NCBI RefSeq assembly: GCF_000335475.2
Contig: NZ_ANAH02000023.1
Location: 62,001-126,000, forward strand
From: Cystobacter fuscus DSM 2262
Lineage (GTDB): Bacteria > Myxococcota > Myxococcia > Myxococcales > Myxococcaceae
DNA length: 64,000 nucleotides
Direction of reading: 5' to 3'
Below the pieces are notes generated by a model. It was not told where the DNA came from. It did no database searches and saw nothing but the letters and a program-made list of their open reading frames with translations. Shown piece by piece: positions 33,399 to 43,611 of the stretch; the stretch's first letter is position 1, and every line of letters begins with the position of its first letter. A program made the translations under genes and the position numbers.

Positions 33399-34916
33399 CT
33401 ACGCCGCGACGCGCGGGGGCGCCTCCTTGCCGTCTCCCCGCACCGCCTCCGGCTTCAGCAGGACGAACCGCGTGGCCTCCCGGGCCTCCACCTGGAGCGG
33501 CCGCCGGGCCTCCAGGAGCGTGGAGCCGCGCTGGGACACCCTCAGTCCCTCGTGCTCGAAATCCACCGCGCCCGACAACACGAACAGCTGGGAGCCCTCC
33601 TCGAGCGCCTGCACCTCTCCTGGCGCCAGCTCGCGGTGCTCGCCGTGCTGGAACAGGCCGAGCCGGTCCTTGCGTCCGAGGAAGCCGTACCGCTCGAACC
33701 CGCGCACCAGGTCATCGAAGCGCCGCTCGGCGAACATCTTCCACATCCCCTCGCGCAGACGCCCATCCGCCTCCAGCAGGGGCAGCAGCGCAGAGCGGGG
33801 AATGCGCACCACCGTCGAAGTGGTCGCCGTGCGGATGGAGGCCGAGCGGCGCTCGCCCGTGAGCAGGGCGCTCTCCCCGAACACGGTGCCGCCGCCGAGC
33901 TCGTCCACGAGCACCTCGCCCTGGGCCGTGGGGGCCAGCACGTAGACCGCGCCGCGCTCGAGCAGGTACAGCTCGTCGCTGGCGTTGCCCGCCTGGAAGA
34001 CGTACTGGCCCGCGGGCAGCACATGACGCTCCGCGCGCGCGGCGATGCGGCGCAGGGTGGTTTCGTCGAGGTGGGCGAGGAACGGCACGCGGCGCAACGA
34101 TTGAACCATCTGGGCGGAGCGCACGCGGGCCCCGAGCCAGGTGCGCTGCACCCGGGCCGCGAGTTTCTCCAGGGGCTGGCGCAGCCGCTGTTCCAGCCGC
34201 GACAGGGCGACGCTCAGCAGGTTGCTCGGGGTGATGGGCACCACCGTCACCAGTCCGTGCCCCTGGCCGTATCCCGGGTTGGCCTCGAGGAAGTAGCGCG
34301 CCGCGGGTTTGTCACAGTGCTTCCAGTACTCCCGCTCCATCTCCGACTCGCGCGTGCGCCAGCCGACGCGGCGGATCAGCGGCCGGGTGGAATCCACCAT
34401 TTCCTGGCCGAACTCCGAGGCCAGTGAGGACATGAGGGAGAGGAACTCCGGTGGCGTCTCCTGCTCGCGCCGCGGCCACACCTCGCCGAAGTACTTGGTG
34501 AGCAGCGAGTAGCTGGACGGGTGCACCAACGAGCCCAGGTAGAACACGCGCCGGCCCGGATGCTCCAGCATGTAGCGTCCCAGCCGCGCCAGGATGAAGC
34601 GCGCGTTGACGTTGCCTCCCCGGTAGGCGCGCAGCGAGCCCGCCTCCGCGCGGAACACGGCCAGGGACTCTCCGCCGAGCTGCTTCTCGAAGAGGTGCAT
34701 GGCGAAGTAGCCGACGATGGCGCCCGCCTCGTTCTTGTGAACGAGGATCCACGTGTGCTCGGCCTTGGACTCGACGACGTAGCGGGCGAAGGCCTCCCGG
34801 TCCACGCCGTCGAAGATCTCCTGGTGGACGGCGTAGAGGTCGTCGGTGAGCTGGCGGCGCTCCTCGGCGGACAGGGTGTGGGGGCGGATGACGTCGGTGC
34901 TCGTGATGCGGGACAT
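33399..34916 (-). CDS. GNAT-like acyltransferase fused to a cyclic-nucleotide-binding domain
   Basis: The 505-residue protein starts MSRITSTDVIRPH at ATG 34916 (GAGG 5 nt upstream; a GTG at 34967 is less likely). Residues 1 to about 200 look like a GNAT-type fold, with HTWILVHKNEAGAIVGYFAMHLFEK as the central strands and RGGNVNARFILARLG near the acyl-CoA site. About residues 275-400 form a cNMP/Crp-type sensor domain: VPFLAHLDETTLRRIAARAE, LPAGQYVFQAGNASDELYLLERG, and GTVFGESALLTGERRSASIRT, the phosphate-binding cassette. No DNA-binding helix-turn-helix is present. The likely activity is ligand-gated acylation of proteins or metabolites, as in mycobacterial PatA, though the domain order is reversed here. 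Substrate unknown. Confidence 0.68.
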   Translation of the reverse strand: MSRITSTDVIRPHTLSAEERRQLTDDLYAVHQEIFDGVDREAFARYVVESKAEHTWILVHKNEAGAIVGYFAMHLFEKQLGGESLAVFRAEAGSLRAYRGGNVNARFILARLGRYMLEHPGRRVFYLGSLVHPSSYSLLTKYFGEVWPRREQETPPEFLSLMSSLASEFGQEMVDSTRPLIRRVGWRTRESEMEREYWKHCDKPAARYFLEANPGYGQGHGLVTVVPITPSNLLSVALSRLEQRLRQPLEKLAARVQRTWLGARVRSAQMVQSLRRVPFLAHLDETTLRRIAARAERHVLPAGQYVFQAGNASDELYLLERGAVYVLAPTAQGEVLVDELGGGTVFGESALLTGERRSASIRTATTSTVVRIPRSALLPLLEADGRLREGMWKMFAERRFDDLVRGFERYGFLGRKDRLGLFQHGEHRELAPGEVQALEEGSQLFVLSGAVDFEHEGLRVSQRGSTLLEARRPLQVEAREATRFVLLKPEAVRGDGKEAPPRVAA

Positions 34917-35087
34917 GGTGGCCTCGAACGGGGATGTCGTGTCGTGGGGAGTGGCTTGCCCTGACACGAAGCACTCTGCTCCGAGGGCGGCGGGGAGGCT
35001 GTGACGGGGCCAACATCCGGCGAGTGAGCACCGTCACAGGGCGCGAGGGCTGCTAGGGTGCCCGGTCCGACCCAAAGAGAGGTTGCC

Positions 35088-36047
35088 ATGGCCCCCCCCG
35101 CGCTTCGTTCCCTCTACCCGCCCCTCGAGCCCTACAACACCGGCCGCCTGCGCGTGTCCACCCTCCATGAGATCTACTTCGAGGAGAGCGGCAACCCGAA
35201 GGGCAAGCCGGTCATCTTCGTCCACGGCGGGCCGGGCGGAGGCTCGGATCCCAAGCAGCGGCGCTTCTTCGATCCCTCGGCGTACCGCATCGTCCTCTTC
35301 GACCAGCGCGGCTGCGGCAGGAGCACGCCCCACGCGAGCGTGGAGGAGAACACCACCTGGCACCTCGTGGAGGACATGGAGGCGCTGCGACGCCACCTGG
35401 GCATCGAGCGGTGGCTCGTCTTCGGGGGCTCGTGGGGCAGCACGCTCGCGCTGGCCTACTCCCAGAAGCACCCGGAGCGCGTCACGGAGCTGGTGCTGCG
35501 CGGCATCTTCCTCTTGCGCGAGCAGGAGATCCGCTGGTTCTACCAGCACGGCGCGCACACCTTCTTCCCGGATGCGTGGGAGGACTTCCTCGCGCCCATT
35601 CCTCCCGAGGAGCGCGGCGACCTGGTCCAGGCCTACCACCGGCGCCTGATGGGGGAGGATGCCCGGGTGCGGCAGGAGGCGGCGCGGGCCTGGAGTGTCT
35701 GGGAGGCTCGGACGAGCAACCTCGTGCCCAATCCGGATCTCGTCGCGCTCTTCGGCCAGGACGCGTACTCGCTCGCCTTCGCGCGCATCGAGTGCCACTA
35801 CTTCGTCCACCGCGCCTTCCTGCGCAATGACACCCAGCTGCTGGACGACGTGCCGCGCATCCGCCACATCCCGGCCGTCATCGTCCAGGGCCGCTACGAC
35901 ATCCCCTGTCCCATCGAGAGCGCCTGGGCCTTGCACAGGGCCTGGCCCGAGGCGGAGCTGAAGATCATCCCGGACGCGGGGCACTCGGCGTACGAGCCGG
36001 GCACCACCGACGCACTCGTCGAGGCCACGGACCGGTTCCGCTCGTAG
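35088..36047 (+). CDS. pip: Proline iminopeptidase
   Basis: This alpha/beta hydrolase removes N-terminal proline from peptides (family S33). The 319-residue length is normal. Visible motifs are VIFVHGGPGGGSDPKQRRFFDP (oxyanion HGGPG, about 46-50), FDQRGCGRSTPHA, the nucleophile elbow GGSWGS (Ser115), QGRYDIPCP (acid, about 271) and DAGHSAYEPG (His, about 297), all characteristic of Pip. ATG 35088 follows AGAGAGG; an upstream in-frame start at 35058 lacks family similarity. It is divergent from the GNAT-cNMP gene and converges on the CocE-like hydrolase with 8 bp between stops. Confidence 0.92.
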   Translation: MAPPALRSLYPPLEPYNTGRLRVSTLHEIYFEESGNPKGKPVIFVHGGPGGGSDPKQRRFFDPSAYRIVLFDQRGCGRSTPHASVEENTTWHLVEDMEALRRHLGIERWLVFGGSWGSTLALAYSQKHPERVTELVLRGIFLLREQEIRWFYQHGAHTFFPDAWEDFLAPIPPEERGDLVQAYHRRLMGEDARVRQEAARAWSVWEARTSNLVPNPDLVALFGQDAYSLAFARIECHYFVHRAFLRNDTQLLDDVPRIRHIPAVIVQGRYDIPCPIESAWALHRAWPEAELKIIPDAGHSAYEPGTTDALVEATDRFRS

Positions 36048-36055
36048 CTTCCCGC

Positions 36056-37693
36056 TCAGCCCATGACGGGCAGCACGAGGGCGGAGGGGTGCGCGGGGTC
36101 GTGGAAGACGCTCTGGTCGGCGGCCACGAGCGTCTTCGCGGTGGCGAGCGGCTCGCCGCTGCCGGTGTTCCGGGCGTAGCGCGGGTGGGCCCCGCTGGAC
36201 ACCTGGAGCCGGAGGCGGTGGCCCGCGAGGAAGCGGTGGGCGGTGGGCCATAGCTCGAGGGTGACGCGCAGGGTGCCATCCGGCTCGGGGGCGGGCCTGC
36301 CGGGAACCAGGCGCAGCAGTCCATCGCAGATGTTGATGGATTTGCCCGAGCCGTCGACGTCGCACAGGCGGGCGAAGAAGTCGGTATGGGCGAGGCTGGA
36401 GCGGACGAAGAGCTCGGCCCGGACGGGGCCGATGACCTCGAGATCCTTGTCCAGGGGGGTGCTCGTATACGTGAGGATGTCGGGCCGCGACTCCAATTCG
36501 TGGTTGTCTCGGGGGCCCGCCTCGCGCGTCAGGAGCGCGCCGCCCACGGTGGGGGTCGGGTCGGCCGGGTCATAGCGGTAGCGGTCGGGCTCCGAGGCCT
36601 CGGGCGTGGCGGGAGACAGGCCCCGGCCGGCTTGCAGGTGCCAGCGCTGAGGACGCGCGCCCGGCGGGGGCCACTCCGAGAAGTCGCGCCAGGTGTTCGC
36701 GCCCATGACGAAGACGCGCACGGGCGCCTCTCGCAACAGATGGCGCTCTCCCTTGAGGTGGGCCTTGAGCCACACCAGGGACTCGCGCGCGGCGACCGCC
36801 ATCCCCGCGGGAGCGACGTGGGTCCAGGGGCCGATGGTCAGGTAGGGGGTGCGTCCGGCCTGGCGGAGCGCGGCGTAGTCGTTCACCTGCCAGGGCAGGA
36901 AGATGTCGTACCAGCCGCCAATCAGGTGGACGGGGGCGGTGACCTCGGAGACCGAGCCGCTGAAGTCCGCGGGGTTCCACCACGGGTCGCCCTCCGCGTC
37001 GTGCTCGAGCCAGTCCTGGTAGAAGGCAACGCGCTCGCCGACCGCGAGGGTATCCACCTCGTTCAACGGCAGGTGCCGCAAGAGGGGCTTGAGCTTGCGG
37101 GCCGCGCCGAGCCGCGCGAGCACTCCGCCCAGCCCGGCCTTCTCCTGGGTGCGCACGAGGTGGACCCAGGACAGCACGGTATCGAGCGAGAAGGCCCCGC
37201 CCGCGTACGTCTGGCCCCGGAACTGGGACGCGGTCTCGTGTACCGCCATCGCCTTCAAGGTGGGTCCCGCGTCACGCGCGAGCGCCCATTGCACGAGGCC
37301 CAGGTAGCTGGGGCCCAGGGTGGCGAACTCCCCGGAGAACCAGTCCTGCCGCTTCATCCACTCGAGCGTCGCCAGCCCATCGGCCCGCTCGTCGCGGAAC
37401 GGATCGAACCGGCCCCCCGAGCCGAAGGTGCCGCGGACACTCTGGATGAGCACCTGGAAGCCGCGCTCGGCGAAGAGCCTGCCGAACTGGAGCCCGAAGA
37501 AGCTCCCCCTGCCATAGGGCGAGCGCACCAGGAGGGTCGGAAGTCTGTCGCCCCCGCGAGGGACGTACCGGTCCGCCAGCAGCTTGACCCCATCGGGCAT
37601 CGGTACTTCGAGATCCCGCTCGACGATGACGTCATGGGTGTCCGCGGGGGGCAGTTCCAGGAGACGCGAGAGGACGCGGCTGGCGACGGTCAT
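36056..37693 (-). CDS. CocE/NonD-family hydrolase (peptidase S15 type)
   Basis: The 545-residue protein follows the CocE/X-Pro dipeptidyl-peptidase layout: an alpha/beta-hydrolase domain with MPDGVKLLADRYVP, QSVRGTFGSGG and the nucleophile elbow GPSYLG (Ser129), LIGGWYDIFLPWQ (acid) and WTHVAP (His). A C-terminal jelly-roll domain (about 330-545) includes VRAELFVRSSLAHTDFFARL. Members hydrolyse ester or amide bonds of varied small molecules; substrate cannot be predicted. Start ATG 37693 has AAGG 9 nt upstream. It follows the aldo/keto reductase gene by 18 bp and is probably co-transcribed with it. Confidence 0.85.
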   Translation of the reverse strand: MTVASRVLSRLLELPPADTHDVIVERDLEVPMPDGVKLLADRYVPRGGDRLPTLLVRSPYGRGSFFGLQFGRLFAERGFQVLIQSVRGTFGSGGRFDPFRDERADGLATLEWMKRQDWFSGEFATLGPSYLGLVQWALARDAGPTLKAMAVHETASQFRGQTYAGGAFSLDTVLSWVHLVRTQEKAGLGGVLARLGAARKLKPLLRHLPLNEVDTLAVGERVAFYQDWLEHDAEGDPWWNPADFSGSVSEVTAPVHLIGGWYDIFLPWQVNDYAALRQAGRTPYLTIGPWTHVAPAGMAVAARESLVWLKAHLKGERHLLREAPVRVFVMGANTWRDFSEWPPPGARPQRWHLQAGRGLSPATPEASEPDRYRYDPADPTPTVGGALLTREAGPRDNHELESRPDILTYTSTPLDKDLEVIGPVRAELFVRSSLAHTDFFARLCDVDGSGKSINICDGLLRLVPGRPAPEPDGTLRVTLELWPTAHRFLAGHRLRLQVSSGAHPRYARNTGSGEPLATAKTLVAADQSVFHDPAHPSALVLPVMG

Positions 37694-37711
37694 GGCCGCC
37701 AGCCTTAACAC

Positions 37712-38761
37712 CTAGCCCTGCATCTGTCCCTGGGGCGGGAAGCCGTGCTGCTCCCGGCCCTCGTTGCCTTCGTAGACCATGGTCGACTTGAACAGCTCGT
37801 AGCGGCCGTCGGCGGCCAGTGGCGCCACGCGCTCGCGCAGGGCGGCCATCTCCTGCTTCGTCATCGGCTTGAAGCCGCGCGCGATGGCCAGGTTCTGCTG
37901 GAGGACCTCGAGCGAGTCCATGCCGCTGATGGTGACGGCCACCGGCAGGCTCATCGCGTAGCGCAGGGCTTCCTGCACCGTCACCACGCCCTTCTTCACG
38001 GGCTCGGCGTTGCCCGACAGGCTCTTCATGCCCAGGGGCGCCATCTTGCGCCGGAGGACCTCGGGGAGCACCCGCTGCTCGAAACTGCGGAAGGAGCCGT
38101 CGAAGACGTTGAGCGGCATCTGCACCGCGTCGAACGGGTAGCCGTGCTTGAGCATCTCCAGGTGCAGGTCCGGGTGCTTGTGCCCGGTGAAGCCCACGAA
38201 GCGCACCTTGCCCTGCTTCTTGGCCAGCGTGAGTGCCTCCACCACGCCGTCCTTCTTGAAGTGCAGCTCGGGATCGTTCGGGTAGACGACCTCGTGGATC
38301 TGCCAGAGGTCCAGGTGGTCCGTCCGCAGCCGCCGCAGCGAGTCCTCCAATTGCTTCATGGCCACGTCCTTGCCGCGGCCGTGCGTGCACACCTTGGTCA
38401 TCAGGAACGCCTTGTCCCGGCGGTCCTCGAGGGCCTTGCCCATGATCTCCTCGGAGCGGCCCTTGTGGTAGTCCCAGGCGTTGTCCATGAAGTTGATGCC
38501 CGCGTCGAGCGCCTCCTGGATGATGCGGATGCCAACCTTCTCGTCCTCGGGCTTGCCGATGTGGAAGCCGCCCACGCCAATGGCCGAGACCTTCACGCCG
38601 GTCTTGCCGAACGGCCTCATGGGAATGGCCTCCGGGCTGGTGGCCGCGCTGCCCTGGGCGCTCGGGCCCTCGGCGGCCTCGGCCTCCGGCCTCGTCCCCA
38701 GGCTCGCCGTAACGGCGGCCATTCCGGCCAGATGCAAGAACTTCCTGCGTGACGAGTCCAT
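37712..38761 (-). CDS. Tat-exported aldo/keto reductase
   Basis: The product (349 residues) begins MDSSRRKFLHLAGMAAVTASL, a twin-arginine signal, then an AKR domain from about residue 50: MRPFGKTGVKVSAIGVGGFHIG, NFMDNAWDYHKGRSEE (catalytic Tyr), FLMTKV (Lys) and DLWQIHEV (His). The NADPH-binding C terminus is present. Most aldo/keto reductases are cytoplasmic; export in folded form through Tat implies a cofactor loaded before export and a periplasmic role. The start is set by the Tat signal and AGGAG just upstream. The substrate is unknown. Confidence 0.85.
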   Translation of the reverse strand: MDSSRRKFLHLAGMAAVTASLGTRPEAEAAEGPSAQGSAATSPEAIPMRPFGKTGVKVSAIGVGGFHIGKPEDEKVGIRIIQEALDAGINFMDNAWDYHKGRSEEIMGKALEDRRDKAFLMTKVCTHGRGKDVAMKQLEDSLRRLRTDHLDLWQIHEVVYPNDPELHFKKDGVVEALTLAKKQGKVRFVGFTGHKHPDLHLEMLKHGYPFDAVQMPLNVFDGSFRSFEQRVLPEVLRRKMAPLGMKSLSGNAEPVKKGVVTVQEALRYAMSLPVAVTISGMDSLEVLQQNLAIARGFKPMTKQEMAALRERVAPLAADGRYELFKSTMVYEGNEGREQHGFPPQGQMQG

Positions 38762-39058
38762 GCGCTCCTCTCGGTGGTGAACGAGGAAAGCTCGCATGCC
38801 GTGGCCCCGCCGCGGCGGCTCCCGGGCCCCCGGTGTCCAGATGTCGACCCCGCGCGTCCATCCCACCCGTTTCACCCACCGTGCTCCTCGCCGTTGGCCT
38901 GGATTCCGGCTGGGTGGAAAAGAGGGGTGCCTCGGGAACCCGCCTGGGGAGGAGGGGACCGTTCCCGTTGACGGGACGACCGCTCGGGGGGGCTGGACGA
39001 CCACTCCCGCACGCGCCCGTGGACGCGGCCCGGTGGGATCTCTATCTTGCGCACCCTC
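38762..39058. other. Divergent intergenic region before uppS
   Basis: These 297 bp lie between the divergent aldo/keto reductase gene and uppS. I see no gene, tRNA or strong hairpin. Promoters for both neighbours should lie here, but no convincing -35/-10 pair stands out. Confidence 0.4.
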
Positions 39059-39852
39059 ATGGAACGCCCTGCCTCACCCCCTTCTCTGACAGCCCTCGAG
39101 CGACTCGTGCAGGAGCGCCCCCTGCCGCGCCATGTGGGTATCATCATGGATGGCAACGGCCGGTGGGCGGAGATGCGTGGCCTGCCGCGAATGGAGGGGC
39201 ACCGCGAGGGCTCCACCAGCGTGCGCGAGGTGACCCGCTGCGCCCGCCGCGTGGGGCTCAAGGCCCTCACCCTCTACGCCTTCTCCTCCCAGAACTGGGC
39301 CCGCCCGGCCGAGGAGGTGGCCGCGCTGATGGACTTGCTGCGCGAGTACCTCGAGAGCGAGCGGGAGGAGATCCTCCAGAACGGCATCCGCCTCAACGCC
39401 ATTGGCGAGGTGGACAAGCTGCCGCGCTTCGTGAAGGAGCCGTTGGACAGGCTGCGCGCGGAGTCGGCGAAGAACACGGGCATGGTGCTCACCCTGGCGC
39501 TCTCCTATGGAGGGCGCGAGGAGCTCCTGCAGGCGGCTCGCCGGGTGGCCGAGGCCGCCAGCCGGGGCGAATTGGTGCCCGAGAACCTGGACAGCGAGAC
39601 CTTCGAGTCCTATCTCTGGACGCACGATCTGCCCGCGGTGGATCTCGTGGTGCGCACCAGTGGCGAGCAGCGCATGTCCAACTTCCTCCTCTGGCAGATG
39701 GCGTACGCGGAGCTGTGTTTCAGCGACGTGCTCTGGCCGGACTTCCGGACCGAGGCCTTCCTGCGGTGTCTGGCGCAGTTCCAGCAGCGCGAACGGCGCT
39801 TCGGTCTCACCTCCGCGCAAGTCAAGCGAGAGGACTCCCAGCGGGCCAAGGC

Positions 39853-39856
<4 letters not shown>
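39059..39856 (+). CDS. uppS: Isoprenyl transferase (undecaprenyl diphosphate synthase)
   Basis: UppS condenses IPP onto FPP to make the C55 lipid carrier for peptidoglycan and glycan export. The 265-residue protein has the cis-prenyltransferase motifs HVGIIMDGNGRWAE (Asp31), GHREGSTSVREV, LYAFSSQNWARP and DLVVRTSGEQRMSNFLLWQ. Length is normal. The ATG at 39059 is chosen; a TTG at 39047 in frame is possible. Its stop overlaps the cdsA GTG by 4 bp. It leads the envelope cluster uppS-cdsA-rseP-rlpA-tsaB. Confidence 0.95.
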
Positions 39857-40680
<824 letters not shown>

Positions 40681-40758
40681 CATCGAATGTCCGCTTGCCT
40701 GGACGCCGGGCCTCGAAGCGGATTGTCGCGCCGGAGGCCCACGGTTACTGTTGGGCCC

Positions 40759-42393
40759 ATGTTTCAAGACACCGCCCTGTTCATCCTGCTGCTCGGCGTG
40801 CTCGTCACCGTCCACGAGCTGGGCCACTTCCTGGTGGCCAAGGCCTGTGGGGTGAAGGTCATCCGCTTCTCCATCGGCTTCGGGCCCAAGCTGTTCGCCT
40901 TCACCAAGGGGGAGACGGAGTACCAGGTGGCGCTGCTGCCCCTGGGCGGCTACGTGAAGATGGCCGGCGACGCGCCCCACGAGGAGCTGGCGCCCGAGGA
41001 CGCCGACCGGGGCTTCCTCAACGCCGCGCCGTGGAAGCGCGCGCTCATCGTGGTGGCCGGGCCGGTCTTCAACCTCGTCTTCCCCATCCTCATCTACTTC
41101 TTCGTGTTCGTGGGCGCCCACGAGGCCACCTCCACCCGCGTGGGCTTCGTGGATCCGGCCATGCCCGCGGCCGTCGCCGGCATCCGCCCGGGTGACCGCA
41201 TCACCTCGGTGGAGGGCGAGCCGGTACGCACCTTCGAGGATCTGCGCGAGGCCTTCGTCGGCCGCTTCGATCGCCCCGTGCCCGTTACCATCGAGCGCGA
41301 CGGCCAGTCGACGACGCTCAACGTGACGCCGCGCAAGATCGTCGAGTCCAGCGCCGTCGACTCGGTGGAGCGGGGCCAGATTGGCATCCAGCCCATCCGC
41401 AAGCCGGCGGTGCTGGGCGTGCCCGCGGGTTCGGTCGCCGCCCAGGCGGGGTTCAAGAGCTTCGACCGCGTCCTGTCCGTCAACGGGGTGAACATCCCGG
41501 ACGAGGCGGCGCTCCATGAGCAGTTGGCGAAGCTGCAGGGGCCGCTCGAGGTCACCGTGCAGCGCTCGCAGCCGGTGGAGGTGGGCGCGACGACGGGCGG
41601 CGTGCCCACCCTCGCCACGGTGAAGCTGGAGCGGCAGCCGGGGGGAGATGGCTTCTCCGCCCTGGGCGCCGAGCCCTCGGACATGTACGTGTCGTCCGTG
41701 TTTCCCGGCAGCGTGGCGCAGAAGGCCGGCCTGCGCGCGGGAGACCGGCTGGTGAGCTTCAACGGCGAGCCGCTGCGCTCCTTCAACGTCCTGGCCGGAG
41801 AGCTGAGCACCCTCAAGGACAAGCCCTTCACGCTCTCCTGGCGCTCGTCCACGGACGGGCAGGAGCACACGCAGCAGCTCGCCCAGACGATGCGCACCAG
41901 CACGGACGAGATGGGTCAGGAGACCTCGCGGCTGGAGCTGGGTGTGCGGCCCTGGCTGCCCTCCTCGGCGGAGCTCTTGCCGGTGGACACGGTGGTGGTG
42001 ACGCTCGGAGTCGGCGAGGCGCTGCGCGAGGCCGTCGTCGTGGTGCCGAAGATCGTCGGTCAGATGGTGAAGGTCATCGGCGGGCTCGTCAGCGGCCAGG
42101 TGTCGACGAAGACGCTCGGCGGCCCGGTGATGATGTACCAGCTGGCCTCCAAGAGCGCGGAGCAGGGCTGGGACAGCTTCCTGCACCTCATGGCCATCAT
42201 CTCCATCAACCTCGGGGTGATGAACCTGCTGCCCATTCCCATCCTCGACGGCTTCCACCTGCTGTCGGCGTTCTGGGAGGCCATCCGCCGCCGCCCCATT
42301 CCGGTGCGCGTGCGCGAGATGGCCAACGTGGTCGGCCTCATCCTGCTCGTGGCGCTCATGGGCATGGCCTTCTTCAACGACATCACCCGATAG
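40759..42393 (+). CDS. rseP: Site-2 zinc metalloprotease RseP
   Basis: This inner-membrane protease (544 residues) cleaves anti-sigma factors and signal-peptide remnants within the membrane. The zinc site is VHELGHFL (His19-Glu20-His23) in the first membrane helix; the second, LDG motif (PIPILDGFHLLSAFWE), lies near the C terminus. Two to three PDZ-like domains are between (about 125-200, 225-300 and 315-390), each with a GxxPGD/AGFKSFDRV-type carboxylate-binding loop. ATG 40759 starts MFQDTALFILLLG; an upstream in-frame extension lacks similarity. A second, shorter M50 protease gene lies at 57537-58763. Confidence 0.93.
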   Translation: MFQDTALFILLLGVLVTVHELGHFLVAKACGVKVIRFSIGFGPKLFAFTKGETEYQVALLPLGGYVKMAGDAPHEELAPEDADRGFLNAAPWKRALIVVAGPVFNLVFPILIYFFVFVGAHEATSTRVGFVDPAMPAAVAGIRPGDRITSVEGEPVRTFEDLREAFVGRFDRPVPVTIERDGQSTTLNVTPRKIVESSAVDSVERGQIGIQPIRKPAVLGVPAGSVAAQAGFKSFDRVLSVNGVNIPDEAALHEQLAKLQGPLEVTVQRSQPVEVGATTGGVPTLATVKLERQPGGDGFSALGAEPSDMYVSSVFPGSVAQKAGLRAGDRLVSFNGEPLRSFNVLAGELSTLKDKPFTLSWRSSTDGQEHTQQLAQTMRTSTDEMGQETSRLELGVRPWLPSSAELLPVDTVVVTLGVGEALREAVVVVPKIVGQMVKVIGGLVSGQVSTKTLGGPVMMYQLASKSAEQGWDSFLHLMAIISINLGVMNLLPIPILDGFHLLSAFWEAIRRRPIPVRVREMANVVGLILLVALMGMAFFNDITR

Positions 42394-42402
42394 GAGGTGG
42401 GA

Positions 42403-42864
42403 ATGCGGCGGTTGCTCGTGGGAGTGAGCGTGGGGTTGGGGCTGCTGTCGGGTTGTGCCGCGCGGGCCACCCGGGGCGACGAGGACACGGCGGAGCGCGC
42501 TTCCGCCACGCGGGGCTACCTGGAGGAGGGACTCGCCTCCTACTACGCCGATCGCTACAACGGCCGGGCCACCGCCAGCGGTGAGAAGCTGGATCCGAAG
42601 AAGTACACCGCCGCCCACCCGAAGCTGCCCTTCGGCACGTGCCTCAAGGTGGTGAACATGGAGAACAACCGCTCGGTGGAGGTGCGCGTCAACGACCGGG
42701 GCCCCTACGTGAAGGGCCGGGTGGTGGACGTGTCGCACGTCGCGGCGAAGAAGCTGGATCTGCTGGACAAGGGGCTCGCCCGGGTGCGGCTCTACCGCTG
42801 CGCGACCCGCACCTCGCAGCTCGACGTGCAGCTCGACGTGCCCAACGAGTCGCGGGCGGGGTAG
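42403..42864 (+). CDS. rlpA: RlpA-like septal-ring lipoprotein
   Basis: This 153-residue lipoprotein (lipobox LGLLSGC, Cys at about 19) contains a double-psi beta-barrel at about 43-130 with the RlpA hallmarks LASYYADRYNGRATASGEK, LPFGTCLKVVN, and VRVNDRGPYVKGRVVDVSHVAAKKLDL. RlpA proteins are lytic transglycosylases acting on denuded glycan at the division septum. There is no SPOR domain, so it is a short form. The ribosome site TAGGAGG overlaps the rseP stop (42391-42397), giving tight coupling. Confidence 0.88.
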   Translation: MRRLLVGVSVGLGLLSGCAARATRGDEDTAERASATRGYLEEGLASYYADRYNGRATASGEKLDPKKYTAAHPKLPFGTCLKVVNMENNRSVEVRVNDRGPYVKGRVVDVSHVAAKKLDLLDKGLARVRLYRCATRTSQLDVQLDVPNESRAG

Positions 42865-42875
42865 AAGCCCTCCCC

Positions 42876-43610
42876 ATGTTCCTCGCGCTCGACTCTTCCA
42901 CGCTCACGTTGTCCCTGGCCCTGGTGGAGCGGGAGGGCGAGGGGCTGCGCGTCCTCGAGCACCTGGTGGTGGCGCCGCCGCGCAAGCAGAGCGAGGCGCT
43001 GCCCGGTGTCGTGGGGGAAGTGCTCGCCCGTCACGGGGTGACGCTCGGCGCGCTGGAGGGGCTGGTGATTGGCCTCGGGCCGGGCTCCTTCACGGGGCTG
43101 CGCATCGGCCTGTCGTGCGTGAAGGGGCTCGCGTACGCGGCGCGGCTCAAGGTGGCCGGGGCCTCGTCGCTCGCGGCCGTGGCGCTGGAGGGGCCCGAGG
43201 GGCCGCCGCTCTTCGCCCTCGCGGTGGCGCGCAAGGACGACCTCTACCTGGGGCGCTACCGGCGCACGGGCCTGGGTGTGGAGGCCCTGGGCCCCGAGGA
43301 GGCCATGAGTCCCGAGGAGGTCGCCCAGCGCATGGCCGCCGAGCCCGAGGCGCTCGCCCTGGGCCCCGCGCTGCCCGAGTACCGCGCGGCCCTGGAGCGC
43401 CTGGGCGTGGCCCCGTCGCGGCTGCTCGATGCCCCCACGTTCCCCTCGGCGGTGGCGCTCGCGCACCTGGCGCGGCTGCCCGAGACGCAGTCGCTGGAGG
43501 CGCTCTTCGCGCTGGAGCCGCACTACGTGCGTGCCTCCGCGCCCGAGCTCAACCCCAAGTTTCCTCCGCTGCCCGGACCCGCGCCCACCGCGCGTCTCAA
43601 GGAAGACTGA
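42876..43610 (+). CDS. tsaB: tRNA N6-threonylcarbamoyladenosine biosynthesis protein TsaB
   Basis: TsaB is the non-catalytic partner of TsaD in forming t6A37 in ANN-decoding tRNAs. The 244-residue protein starts MFLALDSSTLTLSLALVE and contains the ASKHA-fold segment LVIGLGPGSFTGLRIGLSCVKGLA and AVARKDDLYLG. It lies 11 bp after rlpA on the same strand. The product length and N-terminal motif are typical; the first ATG matching the fold was taken as start. Confidence 0.93.
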   Translation: MFLALDSSTLTLSLALVEREGEGLRVLEHLVVAPPRKQSEALPGVVGEVLARHGVTLGALEGLVIGLGPGSFTGLRIGLSCVKGLAYAARLKVAGASSLAAVALEGPEGPPLFALAVARKDDLYLGRYRRTGLGVEALGPEEAMSPEEVAQRMAAEPEALALGPALPEYRAALERLGVAPSRLLDAPTFPSAVALAHLARLPETQSLEALFALEPHYVRASAPELNPKFPPLPGPAPTARLKED

Positions 43611-43611
43611 C

